Positions 24,911 to 34,554 of a stretch of 38,931 bases of DNA are shown here, piece by piece. The stretch is taken from positions 1 through 38,931 of the forward strand of contig JAEOTQ010000025.1 in assembly GCA_016839785.1 (NCBI GenBank), read 5' to 3'. Origin of the DNA: Candidatus Hodarchaeota archaeon. GTDB taxonomy: Archaea; Asgardarchaeota; Heimdallarchaeia; Hodarchaeales; Hodarchaeaceae. Positions within the stretch are counted from its first letter, which is position 1. The number at the start of each line of letters is the position of its first letter. The notes beneath the pieces were generated by a model. The model saw only the letters and a list, made by a program, of their open reading frames with translations. It was not told where the DNA came from and made no database searches. Made by a program: the position numbers and the translations under genes.

Positions 24911-25660
24911 GTGTCAGTTTTGACCTTAATAAACCTAGAGAATGTTTCTAAAAACTATACAATGGGTGAAGTTGAAGTTAATGCACTATCAGATCTTACC
25001 TTGGAGATAGAAAAGGGGAAATTTGTTGTCATGATAGGTACTTCAGGTACTGGTAAGAGTACATTATTAAATCTGATAAGTGCCATTGACACCCCAACTA
25101 AAGGAAGAATTCTAATCGAAGGAGTAGATATTTCATTTCTTACCCGAAAACAACGCGCCCAATTTCGTAGACATAAAATTGGATTTATTTTTCAGTTCTT
25201 CAATCTTATCCCAACGCTTACTGCAGTTGAAAATGTTGAATTTGGTCTCGCACTGGTAGGTGTTACCTCTTCACCAGGAAATACGTCTTATGACACAAAA
25301 GACATTCACTCAACCGCTTTGGAATGGCTAGATAAAGTTGGACTTGCTCATAGAGCTAACCATTTTCCCAGTCAAATGAGTGGGGGTGAACAGCAAAGAG
25401 TTGCAATAGCAAGAGCATTAGCCAAAAATCCTCCCATTATAATAGCTGATGAACCAACAGGTAACTTAGATTTTCGTACAGGAATCAAAATCCTCAAATT
25501 AATGAAGGAATTAAATAAAGAAACCCAGAAAACTTTTGTCATTGCTACTCATAATAGTCAGTTAGCGAAGATTGCTGATTACGTAATTTCTCTACAAATG
25601 GGCGGAGTGGAAACTTATGAACAAATTCCACATGATGATTTAGACAAACTCATATGGTAA
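24911..25660 (+). CDS. ABC transporter ATP-binding protein, LolD/MacB type
   Basis: This 249-residue ATPase belongs to the MacB/LolD group that works with FtsX-like permeases. Features are Walker A GTSGTGKST (43-51), the Q-loop in FIFQFFNLIPTLTAVENVEFG, the signature MSGGEQQRVAIARAL, Walker B IIIADEPTGNLDF and the H-loop in FVIATHNSQLAK. A GTG start at 24911 follows AGGTGA by about ten bases. The stop overlaps the next gene's ATG (ATATGGTAA), so the ATPase and permease are translationally coupled. Members of this group extrude lipids, lipoproteins or peptides, or transmit force across the membrane; the cargo here is unknown. Confidence 0.94.
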   Translation: MSVLTLINLENVSKNYTMGEVEVNALSDLTLEIEKGKFVVMIGTSGTGKSTLLNLISAIDTPTKGRILIEGVDISFLTRKQRAQFRRHKIGFIFQFFNLIPTLTAVENVEFGLALVGVTSSPGNTSYDTKDIHSTALEWLDKVGLAHRANHFPSQMSGGEQQRVAIARALAKNPPIIIADEPTGNLDFRTGIKILKLMKELNKETQKTFVIATHNSQLAKIADYVISLQMGGVETYEQIPHDDLDKLIW

Positions 25661-28350
25661 GATATCAAAAAAAAAGGACGAACGAAATGAATTTTCTCTC
25701 GCGATATTGGCGTAAAAAATTGATTGGTGACATCAAACAGCAGAAATTGTTGTTCTTTGCACTTTTTTTCCTTTGTATCTTTGGAGTGGGATCCTATGTA
25801 ACTCTCACGATGGGATACACAAATCTATATTCATCTTTAGATAAAATATACACAAAAACCAACTTTGCTGATGTAGAAATCAATACTCATTCTGATGTTT
25901 GGTACAATATATCAGAAGTAAATTCTTTTATTAATAATTATAGTATTTATTATCCTGAACTTGAGATGATTAATCATCGTCTCTTAGTGAATTCTGGCTA
26001 TAATTCATCGATTGATACAAAAGAATACACGCGGTATCAATTAACTGAAGGTCGAGCAATTGGATTAAATTGGAGTTTATCTGCAACTGAAAGAGTTAAT
26101 GGATTTATTTACAATGAAGGAACTGAACCAGTTCATCAGTTACAAAATAATTCAATTCTATTAGAAGCTCACTATGCTCATGTCTATGACTTACATGTTA
26201 ATGATTTTCTTCAAACGAAAATATATGGCCAAAAGTTCAATTTTACAATCCAAGGAATCGTTTATAATCCAGAATCACTTATTGTGATCCCGTCTCGTCA
26301 TGAATTTTTACCAAATAATCGTTTTGGAATAATTTATCTACCTTTAAAGATATTACACGAGTATACTAACCTGACTGGACTTGCAAATAACATCATAATT
26401 AGAGTCTCCGATAATTTATCCATTAAGGCTCGAAATCAAATAATTTCTGATTTTTACGTTAAGCTTAATGATCAAACCAATAATTCATTTACCTCACCAG
26501 TCTATCAAGAGTTCCAAGTATCAAATTGGGCATTAAATATGGATTTGGAAGAGATCCAGAAGATTGCTATTGCTCTCCCGGTTTTAATTCTTGCTGTAGC
26601 AAGTATTGCAATTTTTATTACATTAAATCGGCAAGTACAAAGCCAACGTCGAATAATAGGTATAGCCTCAAGTCTTGGTTATACCCCAGTCGATATTCTC
26701 CTTCATTACGCTTCTTTCTCCTTTATATTAGGACTAGTTGGGAGTGTCATTGGGATACTTTTAGGTGTTGGTTTATCTGGAGGTATAACATGGATTTATG
26801 CTTATTTCATGCTTTTCCCAGCAATAATTTCCATTGAATTACAACTCGGAGTCATTATTAGTGCTTTTATTATCGGAACATCAATAACGTTCATTAGTGG
26901 TATAATTCCAGCCATTAAAGCCAATCGTTTGTCACCCCGAGAAGCTCTTCAAGGAAATTTAATGATTAGTAAAGGGGGTCACTCTTTTTTTGAGAGAATC
27001 CTACGGATTCGCTCATTCAGGATTCGATTTACCGTACCTATCCGAAATTTTTTCAGGCAGAAATCACGGACTACTGCAACCATTATAGCTATATCTGCTT
27101 CTGTTATGATTTTAGTTGTATCAGGTGCCTTTAACGATTCAATAAATGGTGGAATATCCAGACAATTTACAGAGACATCTCAATACCATATGTCTGTGAG
27201 CTATGAAGGTTTTAAGTTTTCAGATCTTGGATTACTTGAAGATATTTCTTATATTAGTCAGCTACCAGGAGTTGAATCAGTGGACCCAGTCCTCGAGATC
27301 CCTTCCATTATAGAAACAAATGGTCGTAAGGAAGAAGTATTGATTATGGCTTGGAACTCCTCAAGTCCACAAACGCACAAATTTCAATGGACTTCTAAAG
27401 CTGATCAATTAATACCGAAGGATGGTCTCATTCTCACTTCTGGATTGGCTAGAAGTCTAGGTTCCTCAACTGGGGATACAGTTTCTTATGGATATCCAAG
27501 AATTCCCTATCTCGGTTCCGCCTATAAGGCAGCCGTTACTATTTGGAATCTTTGGGGAGGAGGCGATAGAAGTCGTAATGAAACGCTAGAGTACTTAACT
27601 TCTCTCATCACCCAAAACAAGGATACATTATCTTTCTCTAGCAATGCAGAGGAGATAAATTTTAGATATGAGGATATCACTGTTACTGGAGTATCAGAGG
27701 AAATCTGGGGGAGTATTATATATACTACGATTCAAACGCTAACTGATTCAATGGGTATTGATATTTTTAAAAATTCTTTTCTTGATATAGACTTATCCCC
27801 TTGTTCTAAGCTTATTTTAAAGATTAGTAATCCTAATAACCTAACTCTATTAGAAAATATTAAGACAGAAGTCAGCTCTCTCAGTGAAATTCGATCAATC
27901 ACCTTCGGTTATGATTTACGAAATTCCATCAACCAGACTTTGACAGCTTTCAATATAATTGTAATAATCTTCATATTTTTCGCCTGTATTCTAGCTGGAG
28001 CGTCTATTTTTACTACAATTCACATAAATTTCCAAGAACGATCCCGAGAAAGTGCTACTATGCTGACCCTCGGTTTATCTGATCAAGAGTTCTTATTTAT
28101 CATTTCAATCGAAAACTTTTTTCAGACCCTCTTAGGAATTTTAGGAGGGATACTCCCGGGCCTTTGGCTTGCTGATTGGATTTTAAGTAATGCTCTAAGA
28201 GTTTTTTATTTTCCCATTGTTGTTTCTATTCAGACTTGGCTGATAATTTGGGTGGGTGTTTTATTAATCGTCTTAGTATCCCAAATTCCAGCTATCGTTC
28301 AAGGAGTTAAAATGGATCTTGCAGAGGTCACAAAAGATATCTCAAGATGA
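25654..28350 (+). CDS. FtsX-like ABC permease with two FtsX modules
   Basis: This 898-residue permease is partner of the ATPase just upstream, with which it overlaps by 7 bp. Membrane helices fall in two groups of four: ~33-56, then ~305-430 (IALPVLILAVASIAIFITL, SFSFILGLVGSVIGILLG, LGVIISAFIIGTSITFISGIIP), and ~475-495, then ~770-895. Each group carries an FtsX domain (typical P-A-I-K-A-NRLSPREAL after the first). Large extracytoplasmic loops (~57-300 and ~500-765) resemble MacB periplasmic domains. The long form with two FtsX modules in one chain can build a full transporter with two ATPase copies. An internal ATG at 25687 is a possible alternative start. Confidence 0.9.
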   Translation: MVRYQKKRTNEMNFLSRYWRKKLIGDIKQQKLLFFALFFLCIFGVGSYVTLTMGYTNLYSSLDKIYTKTNFADVEINTHSDVWYNISEVNSFINNYSIYYPELEMINHRLLVNSGYNSSIDTKEYTRYQLTEGRAIGLNWSLSATERVNGFIYNEGTEPVHQLQNNSILLEAHYAHVYDLHVNDFLQTKIYGQKFNFTIQGIVYNPESLIVIPSRHEFLPNNRFGIIYLPLKILHEYTNLTGLANNIIIRVSDNLSIKARNQIISDFYVKLNDQTNNSFTSPVYQEFQVSNWALNMDLEEIQKIAIALPVLILAVASIAIFITLNRQVQSQRRIIGIASSLGYTPVDILLHYASFSFILGLVGSVIGILLGVGLSGGITWIYAYFMLFPAIISIELQLGVIISAFIIGTSITFISGIIPAIKANRLSPREALQGNLMISKGGHSFFERILRIRSFRIRFTVPIRNFFRQKSRTTATIIAISASVMILVVSGAFNDSINGGISRQFTETSQYHMSVSYEGFKFSDLGLLEDISYISQLPGVESVDPVLEIPSIIETNGRKEEVLIMAWNSSSPQTHKFQWTSKADQLIPKDGLILTSGLARSLGSSTGDTVSYGYPRIPYLGSAYKAAVTIWNLWGGGDRSRNETLEYLTSLITQNKDTLSFSSNAEEINFRYEDITVTGVSEEIWGSIIYTTIQTLTDSMGIDIFKNSFLDIDLSPCSKLILKISNPNNLTLLENIKTEVSSLSEIRSITFGYDLRNSINQTLTAFNIIVIIFIFFACILAGASIFTTIHINFQERSRESATMLTLGLSDQEFLFIISIENFFQTLLGILGGILPGLWLADWILSNALRVFYFPIVVSIQTWLIIWVGVLLIVLVSQIPAIVQGVKMDLAEVTKDISR

Positions 28351-28485
28351 TTACATTAGAATCGTTTATCTGCAGTATGAGAATATGTGTTAAAAGGCGT
28401 ATGAATGTATCCTATGATATCATATTCAACTTTTAAACTCATAGAAATGTTAACCTCTTTTCTAAAGCCTTATTATGATTCACAA

Positions 28486-29916
28486 TCAATCTTCAGAGGT
28501 GGGAATATTAGCTACAACTCGCCCATCATGTTTTAGATCGATTAAATCACGTTGATGCAGCGGTTGGAGTTGGTTCTCTAACACAATTGGATCCATGCCC
28601 ACACTTTTTGCTAACGCTTCTAGACTCATTTCCCCATTCATACGAATAAGAATCGTAATAGGCGCATAATTCGATAATGAGAGTACCTGTTCAATATAAT
28701 CATTGATGTTTCTAACTTTAGTTAAAGCTTGTGTAGTAACTTTAGTGAGCTTTATATCTGATTCCTGATCTTTTGCTTCTTTTAGCTCTGCTTTAATTCC
28801 ATCAATTTTAATTTTATATTCCGTAATAGTCTTGGATAAACCATCATTTGCCTCCATTAGCTCTGTTATCTGTGTATCCATTTCTTTTGTTTTTTCTTCT
28901 AGCAAAGCATTACTAGAGGTTAATTCTGTTATTTGAGTCTGTAGGTCTTTCGATATTTCCCCTCTTTTTTCCTGAGCTTCAAGCAATTTTGATTCTAATT
29001 CCTGTATTTCAAGTTGGAATTGCTTAGTTTTTTCTCTTAAACGAGTTTTTGCTGACTCTTCATATTCTTCCTTAACTTTGGCTAATGAAATTTGATATTG
29101 CTCATCATTGAATTTGTATTTTTCCTGTTGCTCTTGGATTAATTTCTGATATTCTTCTTGTTGTTCAGAATAAGCACTCGCCCATGTAGCCATTGCTTCA
29201 GATGCTTGTGATTCCATCAAAGAGTTTAATCTTGTCACTTCAGCTGATTTTTCAATTAATTCCATTTGTAAGGAGGCATTTTTTTCTTCAAGTGTTTTGA
29301 AAAGTTCATCTTTGTCAGTAACCTTTGTTGATTTGTCATTTAAGTCGCTTAAAGTCTCCTCCAACTGGAATGATAAATTCTCATTCGCAGTTTTCTCTTC
29401 TATCAGTAGGTTCTGCATTTCTTTTCGATAATTGGAAAATTTTGCCTCAATATCTAAAAATTCTTTTTCTTTTGCCGTTAATTGTTCTTCTAATGACTCT
29501 TTCAGATGATTTAGGCGGGATAATTCACCTGCTTGATTTTTTAGCTTTTCTTGATCTTCTTGAGCAAATTTTTCACCCTCTTCCATAGTATCAAACGATT
29601 CATCGTCAATTAACATATTTTTTATCCAATTAAAAGAGCTCATTGTTATACGTGTTAATTGGCTTTCAATGGTTCTATTAACATCCTCATCAAATGATTT
29701 CAATAAAGTATCTACATGTAATCTATCTTCATGCCGAGTAATGATATTGGACCGATTCATCAAGTCATTTTTGAACCCACTGATAGACACCCCCAATGTC
29801 TGAATCGCTATTTTTCTATCCTTAGCCATGTCTTTAATAAATTCTAACCCATATTTTCGTAATTTGGATTCATTTTTTTCATCCATTGCCGCCAAAGGTA
29901 TCACTTCATTCGTCAT
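28486..29916 (-). CDS. Long coiled-coil protein with C-terminal winged helix
   Basis: This 476-residue protein has three parts. The N-terminal ~110 residues are helical, with a basic patch (KLRKYGLEFIKDMAKDRKIA). Residues ~115-400 form a continuous heptad-rich coiled coil (SRLNHLKESLEEQLTAKEKE and similar repeats), almost all Glu, Lys, Gln and Leu. The last ~60 residues form a winged helix (ITILIRMNGEMSLEALAKSV, then QLQPLHQRDLIDLKHDGRVV). There is no membrane segment or signal peptide. An elongated, dimeric scaffold with a DNA- or protein-binding tip is the simplest reading; it lacks the ATPase head of SMC proteins. The gene stands alone between the FtsX operon and the oxidoreductase gene. 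I recognise no named family. Confidence 0.75.
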   Translation of the reverse strand: MTNEVIPLAAMDEKNESKLRKYGLEFIKDMAKDRKIAIQTLGVSISGFKNDLMNRSNIITRHEDRLHVDTLLKSFDEDVNRTIESQLTRITMSSFNWIKNMLIDDESFDTMEEGEKFAQEDQEKLKNQAGELSRLNHLKESLEEQLTAKEKEFLDIEAKFSNYRKEMQNLLIEEKTANENLSFQLEETLSDLNDKSTKVTDKDELFKTLEEKNASLQMELIEKSAEVTRLNSLMESQASEAMATWASAYSEQQEEYQKLIQEQQEKYKFNDEQYQISLAKVKEEYEESAKTRLREKTKQFQLEIQELESKLLEAQEKRGEISKDLQTQITELTSSNALLEEKTKEMDTQITELMEANDGLSKTITEYKIKIDGIKAELKEAKDQESDIKLTKVTTQALTKVRNINDYIEQVLSLSNYAPITILIRMNGEMSLEALAKSVGMDPIVLENQLQPLHQRDLIDLKHDGRVVANIPTSED

Positions 29917-30002
29917 AGGGTAGTCCTATATGAGTCAAGTACAAACGGTACAGTAAAAATATTTGCCTACAAGTGAGGTTTTGTTATGAAAATTCTCGGC
30001 TA

Positions 30003-31031
30003 TTATTTCCATATATTGCTTGTATTGCAGGGAACGGGAATATCTTTCATGGTAAAAAGTCCTGCACTAGATTTATAAGCATGAGGAATTAAATTTGCTA
30101 CCATAGCTGCCGTACCAAGATCTCCATGTATCCCTCCTATTATCTTTTGATTAATATTCGGTGTTCCCTTAATACTCACCCTGTCAAATTCCTCTTGATC
30201 CCCTGCATAAGCAATAAAATCCATTGAAATCATAACTTCTCCTGTTTCTGGATTTCTGTAGGTAGCACTGCTTTTTAATCCACAAACATGCCCCTTTTGA
30301 ACCGATTCGTTATAAGAAGTCATAAATTCCTTTGAGGTGAGAACTGGTTCTGGTGAATTTTCCACGATCCTCCCATCAGGCAGACCTAAGGCTCCAAGGA
30401 TCATTTGTATCGACTCTGTTAATCCTACATGACCTGTAATCTCCTTTTTCTTAATTTTTTCCTGAAATTCGCTTGGAGATAAACCAGTACCTATTTTTCG
30501 TTGAAAAGGTTCCCTCCTTTTAGATGAATTCATCATTCGCGTAATAGAAATCCCCTCTACTCTCTGACAGGGAGCTGTCAACACAATTGGTAGTAAATCC
30601 ATTAAGAAACCAGGATTAATGCCTGTACCGATCACAGCACACTGATTTTCTTTGGCTAATTCGTCTAACTCAATCGAAAGTTCAGGATGGTTAACATATG
30701 GATAAGAAAGTTCTTCACATATAGAAATAACATTTACACCCTTAGCTAAAACCTCTTTAATAGTTGATGCAGTATTTAGTAAAGAGGAAGACGTGGCAAC
30801 AACAGCTACATCGACTTGGTTATTAATCAGGATAGGTTGAACACTTTTTTGAACTAATATGTTAGGAGCTGTTGAAATTTTTAAGATATCATTTAAAGAT
30901 TTACCCAGAAGCTCGGAATCAATATCTACAACTCCTAGAAGATTGATATTCTCACGAGAAACTAATAGATGAGTAATGAGCTTGCCCATTGGGCCTAAAC
31001 CAATCTGTACGACATTAAAACTTTCAGCCAT
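30003..31031 (-). CDS. NAD(P)-dependent oxidoreductase, DapB/diaminopentanoate dehydrogenase-like
   Basis: This 342-residue protein has a Rossmann nucleotide-binding start (FNVVQIGLGPMGKLITHLL, 5-23), the segment ISICEELSYPY and the motif GTGINPGFLMDLLPI (~145-159), which is characteristic of the dihydrodipicolinate reductase-like group that includes 2,4-diaminopentanoate dehydrogenase. The C-terminal HGDLGTAAMVANLIP helix and the ending GLFTMKDIPVP are also as in that group. The reaction would be NAD(P)H-linked amine or imine oxidoreduction; the true substrate is unknown. It follows the amidohydrolase gene by 12 bp, and AGGTAAGG ahead of the ATG serves as ribosome site, so the two form an operon and probably one pathway. 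Confidence 0.8.
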   Translation of the reverse strand: MAESFNVVQIGLGPMGKLITHLLVSRENINLLGVVDIDSELLGKSLNDILKISTAPNILVQKSVQPILINNQVDVAVVATSSSLLNTASTIKEVLAKGVNVISICEELSYPYVNHPELSIELDELAKENQCAVIGTGINPGFLMDLLPIVLTAPCQRVEGISITRMMNSSKRREPFQRKIGTGLSPSEFQEKIKKKEITGHVGLTESIQMILGALGLPDGRIVENSPEPVLTSKEFMTSYNESVQKGHVCGLKSSATYRNPETGEVMISMDFIAYAGDQEEFDRVSIKGTPNINQKIIGGIHGDLGTAAMVANLIPHAYKSSAGLFTMKDIPVPCNTSNIWK

Positions 31032-31043
31032 TTTAATTCAGCC

Positions 31044-32009
31044 TTACCTATAATTGTTTGAGTTAAAGAATTTTTCTGCATTCTTCCAATAGAAATGTTC
31101 TAAAATTTCTTTAGGAAGATTTAATCCATTAATATAAGTTGGAGGATTTTGATTATCTTCATCAGGAAATGGAAGTTCAACATCTTGTAAATTACTTTCC
31201 CAAAATATTCTTTGAGACCAATAACGAGTGGCTAAGTACTCTTTATCGCGATCTTCCCATCCAACTGATAAATCTGTAGCAAAAAGAATTCTCTTGTAAT
31301 GTTTGTCGAAAAATGCTCTAGTTTGTTTGGTATTTCTCCCTAATTCCCTAATCATCCATTTTGTTGAAGCCGTATCAATGTAAAGGTTCGGAAAATCATT
31401 CAAATCTTGAGAAGCTTGTTGTAAATTTTCTGGAAGACTATGAAAGTGTACGCTAATTATTTTTAAAGAATTATACTTTCTCAAAATTGTTCGAAACTCA
31501 TCTAATGCCTGTTCTTTGGTTCTATATCGCCCCACATCTTGGTATTTCGTAGAATACCAAATATCTGGGTCAGCAACATGAATATCCATTGGAATTTTAT
31601 AATCTTCAATTGAGGCAAACACAGGATCAAATATTGGCAAAGTAAGTGAAAAAGATTTATCTGCTTCAAAAAAATCAAGGAATCTAGGGCCAAACCATAA
31701 TTTGACCATTGAATATTCTTCAGAATGAGCTTCCTCAATGGCGTTAAGGATTCTCTCTGGTTCATGACTTGCAAAAGCGTCAATTGGTAGATAATAAGCA
31801 AATGTGATCAAATCTTCATGTCCAGCTTCTTCAAGAGATTTTTTTACATCAGGTGCAGCGATTCCCATAAAATGATGCACACCATACTCACGACCAACCT
31901 TTAGTAAAGGTTCAAACGCATCAGCACTCCATATATGAACATGAGAGTCCCAGATCTTTGTATTAAGCTTAGAGAGTCCATTCGTTGGATTAGAAAGATC
32001 AAAGTTCAT
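31044..32009 (-). CDS. Amidohydrolase-2 type metal-dependent hydrolase
   Basis: This 321-residue TIM-barrel hydrolase of the amidohydrolase superfamily, close to the amidohydrolase-2 group (decarboxylases and lactonases), shows metal-site motifs in order: WDSHVHIW (~20-27), DIHVADPD (~142-149), VHFHS (~183-187, probable metal His) and FATDLS (~243-248, catalytic Asp). It probably acts on a small aromatic or lactone-type compound in the cytoplasm, but no substrate can be named. It is the first gene of a two-gene operon with the DapB-like dehydrogenase 12 bp downstream. The start is the ATG at 32009. Confidence 0.8.
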   Translation of the reverse strand: MNFDLSNPTNGLSKLNTKIWDSHVHIWSADAFEPLLKVGREYGVHHFMGIAAPDVKKSLEEAGHEDLITFAYYLPIDAFASHEPERILNAIEEAHSEEYSMVKLWFGPRFLDFFEADKSFSLTLPIFDPVFASIEDYKIPMDIHVADPDIWYSTKYQDVGRYRTKEQALDEFRTILRKYNSLKIISVHFHSLPENLQQASQDLNDFPNLYIDTASTKWMIRELGRNTKQTRAFFDKHYKRILFATDLSVGWEDRDKEYLATRYWSQRIFWESNLQDVELPFPDEDNQNPPTYINGLNLPKEILEHFYWKNAEKFFNSNNYR

Positions 32010-32241
32010 GGTACCGCAATTTTTTTCTCAATGCCATAAATATGATGTTTATAGAGAGGAAAATTCGAGAAAAAAAAAGAATCATTAAATGTAAATAACT
32101 TCTGATAATCGAACACAAAAGTCATGAAGAATGGGGAATTATCCAAATAAAAACCGATACAATAGGTAAATAGAAGAAAGTGAAAGTATATTTCCTTATC
32201 ATACAATATCAAAGTCAAATTGATAGACGGATTTGAAACTA

Positions 32242-32976
32242 ATGTCTAACTCCCCTCCTCTATTATTAAAAGCTATTCTTTTTGATTTTGATGGGACATT
32301 GGTCGACACAAAAACGTATTACTTTGGATTGATTGCTGATTATCTTGGTACGGACCGTGAGGATACTATTTCTCTAGCGGGTAATTTAATCGAAAGAAAA
32401 TTATTACCTAAAGATGTAAACGTAAGATGGAAGATAATAAAAGCTTCTTATCAAGTTTCACGAAAATTGGGATTTGGAATCCTACGTTCTCTAAGAGCTG
32501 TCTGGTTTCTTTCACAAAACCATTCTAAAAAATTCTCTTCCGCACAACCAACAGAAGGAACTATTCAAGGATTAAATAGATTAAAGGAACAAGGAATTCA
32601 ACTAGGAATTATCAGTTATACTTCGCGCAATAAAATCTCATCCTTTCTAAAAAAATATTTTCAGGAGGGTACTATTATACCAGAGAGGAATATTTTAGCA
32701 AAAGGAGATTTTGGAAAATCGAAGGAAGATGGGATTGAAAAGTTTCTAAAATTATTTGACCTGAAACAACAAAAGCAATTGTGTGCCATTGTTGGGGATT
32801 TAGGAGGGGATATTATTTCAGGAAATAATCTTGGTATCACAACCATTGGATTGACAACTGGATATGCTCCAGCAAATATATTAAAGATGGTAAATCCCTC
32901 AAGGGTATATAATAATTTAACAGAGCTGGCTGAAGTTGTCAAAATTCCTTCTAACAAGGTTCTATCCAAGCCTTAG
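32242..32976 (+). CDS. HAD-superfamily hydrolase
   Basis: This is a HAD phosphatase of about 244 residues. Motif I is ILFDFDGTLVDT (nucleophile Asp15, acid/base Asp17 from the ATG at 32242). A helical cap (~25-100) follows. Motif II is GIISYTSR (Thr/Ser), motif III is the Lys of KGDFGKSKEDGI and motif IV is VGDLGGDIISGNN, giving the complete GDxxxD. It resembles the phosphoglycolate phosphatase-like subfamily. The first frame start is TTG 32233; ATG 32242 is preferred. The 3' end overlaps the convergent glycerol kinase gene by 26 bp. Confidence 0.85.
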   Translation: MSNSPPLLLKAILFDFDGTLVDTKTYYFGLIADYLGTDREDTISLAGNLIERKLLPKDVNVRWKIIKASYQVSRKLGFGILRSLRAVWFLSQNHSKKFSSAQPTEGTIQGLNRLKEQGIQLGIISYTSRNKISSFLKKYFQEGTIIPERNILAKGDFGKSKEDGIEKFLKLFDLKQQKQLCAIVGDLGGDIISGNNLGITTIGLTTGYAPANILKMVNPSRVYNNLTELAEVVKIPSNKVLSKP

Positions 32977-34465
32977 CTTTCGTGACTGCTTTATTCCAGA
33001 AGTGAACGAGTTTTGTCCGTTCCTCATCCACCATATTTGGATTAAAGACTCTATCAACAATCCATTTTTTTCTAAGCTCCTCGAAGTCATGCCAGAAATC
33101 TACTGCTAAACCTGCAGCATATGCTGCTCCTAGCGCTGTCGTTTCCTTGATTTTCGGTCTAACACATTCAATACCCAATATATCAGCCTGAAATTGCATT
33201 AATAAGTTATTTTTCGATGCACCTCCATCTACCCGCAAACTAGATAAGTTAACCTTGCTATCTACCTCCATTGCTTTAAATACATCCAAAGATTGAAAAG
33301 CAATCGATTCTAATACTGCACGAGTAATATGTGCTCTGTCACTTCCTCTAGTTAGACCCACAATTGTACCACGGGCAGTTATATCCCAATGGGGAGAAAA
33401 TAGTCCAACAAATGCGGGTACAAAATAAACTCCTCCATTGTTTTGCACAGAGGATGCCAATTCTTCTGATTCTTTTGCTGTTGAAAAGAAGTTTAATTGA
33501 TCCCTAAGCCACTGTACAGCTGCACCACTAATGGCAACACTTCCTTCGAGTGCATATGTAATGTCCTTACCTACTCCATAACCTACTGTTGTAAGTAATC
33601 CCGATTCCGACTTGACTATATTCTTTCCAGTATTCATTAGTAAGAAGTTGCCTGTTCCGTAAGTATTCTTCGCATTTCCGGTTTCAAAGCAAGTTTGCCC
33701 AAATAAAGCCGCTTGTTGATCACCGAGATCGCCGCTTACAGGGGGCCCATCTCCAGAGGTACATTTGACATATCCATATATATTTGCGTCACTAGAGGGA
33801 CGTATTTCAGGTAACATTGAACGAGGGACTTTCAGAATTTCAAGTAAGTCATCATCCCAGTCCAATGTTTTTAGATTCATCAACATTGTACGAGAAGCAT
33901 TAGTACAATCTGTAACATGAACACCCCCCTTAGTACCTCCAGTCAAATTCCAAATGATCCATGTATCAATATTACCAAATAAAAGCTGACCATTTGCTGC
34001 CTTTGAGTGTGAATCACTTTTATTATCCAATAACCACTTAATTTTTGGGCCTGAAAAGTAAGTTGCGGTCAATAGACCCGTACGAGCTTTAATCTCTTCT
34101 TCAAAACCGTCTTTTTTTACTGATTCACAAATTTCATTAGTTCGAGTACACTGCCAAACTATAGCATTAAAAATCGGAATCCCTGAATTCTTATCCCACA
34201 CAACCGTTGTTTCACGCTGATTCGTGATACCAATAGCTTTTAAATCCATGATAGATAATTTTACGGATTGAAGGGCTTTACGCATAACATATTCTGTATT
34301 TCTCCATATCTCCTGTGGATCATGTTCAACCCACCCAGGTTTGGGAAAGATTTGTTCATGTTCTTTATAATACGAACCAAATATATTGCTATCGTGGTCA
34401 AAAATCATAAATCTTGTGCCTGTAGTCCCCTGATCAATTGCACCAATGTATTTTTCCTTTGCCAA
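32951..34465 (-). CDS. glpK: Glycerol kinase
   Basis: This FGGY-family kinase forms sn-glycerol 3-phosphate, which in an archaeon feeds glycerol use through glycerol-3-phosphate rather than the G1P lipid backbone. Motifs are the phosphate-binding start YIGAIDQGTTGTRFMIFD, GITNQRETT, the substrate region GDLGDQQAALFGQ with the catalytic Asp, TYGTGNFLLMNTG, and the adenosine motif LRVDGGASKNNLLMQFQADI. No ATG is available at the 5' end. The longest frame starts with TTG at 34537; the TTG at 34465 fits the family start (LAKEKYIGAIDQG), has GGAG 12 bases upstream and gives 504 residues, as in other GlpK. The activity is confident. Confidence 0.93.
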   Translation of the reverse strand: MAKEKYIGAIDQGTTGTRFMIFDHDSNIFGSYYKEHEQIFPKPGWVEHDPQEIWRNTEYVMRKALQSVKLSIMDLKAIGITNQRETTVVWDKNSGIPIFNAIVWQCTRTNEICESVKKDGFEEEIKARTGLLTATYFSGPKIKWLLDNKSDSHSKAANGQLLFGNIDTWIIWNLTGGTKGGVHVTDCTNASRTMLMNLKTLDWDDDLLEILKVPRSMLPEIRPSSDANIYGYVKCTSGDGPPVSGDLGDQQAALFGQTCFETGNAKNTYGTGNFLLMNTGKNIVKSESGLLTTVGYGVGKDITYALEGSVAISGAAVQWLRDQLNFFSTAKESEELASSVQNNGGVYFVPAFVGLFSPHWDITARGTIVGLTRGSDRAHITRAVLESIAFQSLDVFKAMEVDSKVNLSSLRVDGGASKNNLLMQFQADILGIECVRPKIKETTALGAAYAAGLAVDFWHDFEELRKKWIVDRVFNPNMVDEERTKLVHFWNKAVTKAKAWIEPC

Positions 34466-34554
34466 AGAGATAACACACTCCAAAATTCTGACTCTGGATA
34501 ATAAAAGCTCCAACAATTCGATACTGAGCTTATTCAAAACTGATAAGCTTATTC

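Noticed and set aside
28413..28424. 12 bp palindrome TATGATATCATA after the FtsX gene
   Set aside because: Single short AT palindrome in AT-rich DNA, not followed by a T-run; not enough to call an operator or terminator.
32006..32218. 70-codon minus-strand frame before the amidohydrolase
   Set aside because: Phe/Tyr-rich translation of AT-rich DNA, no recognisable domain; it overlaps the true gene start and probably holds the promoter.
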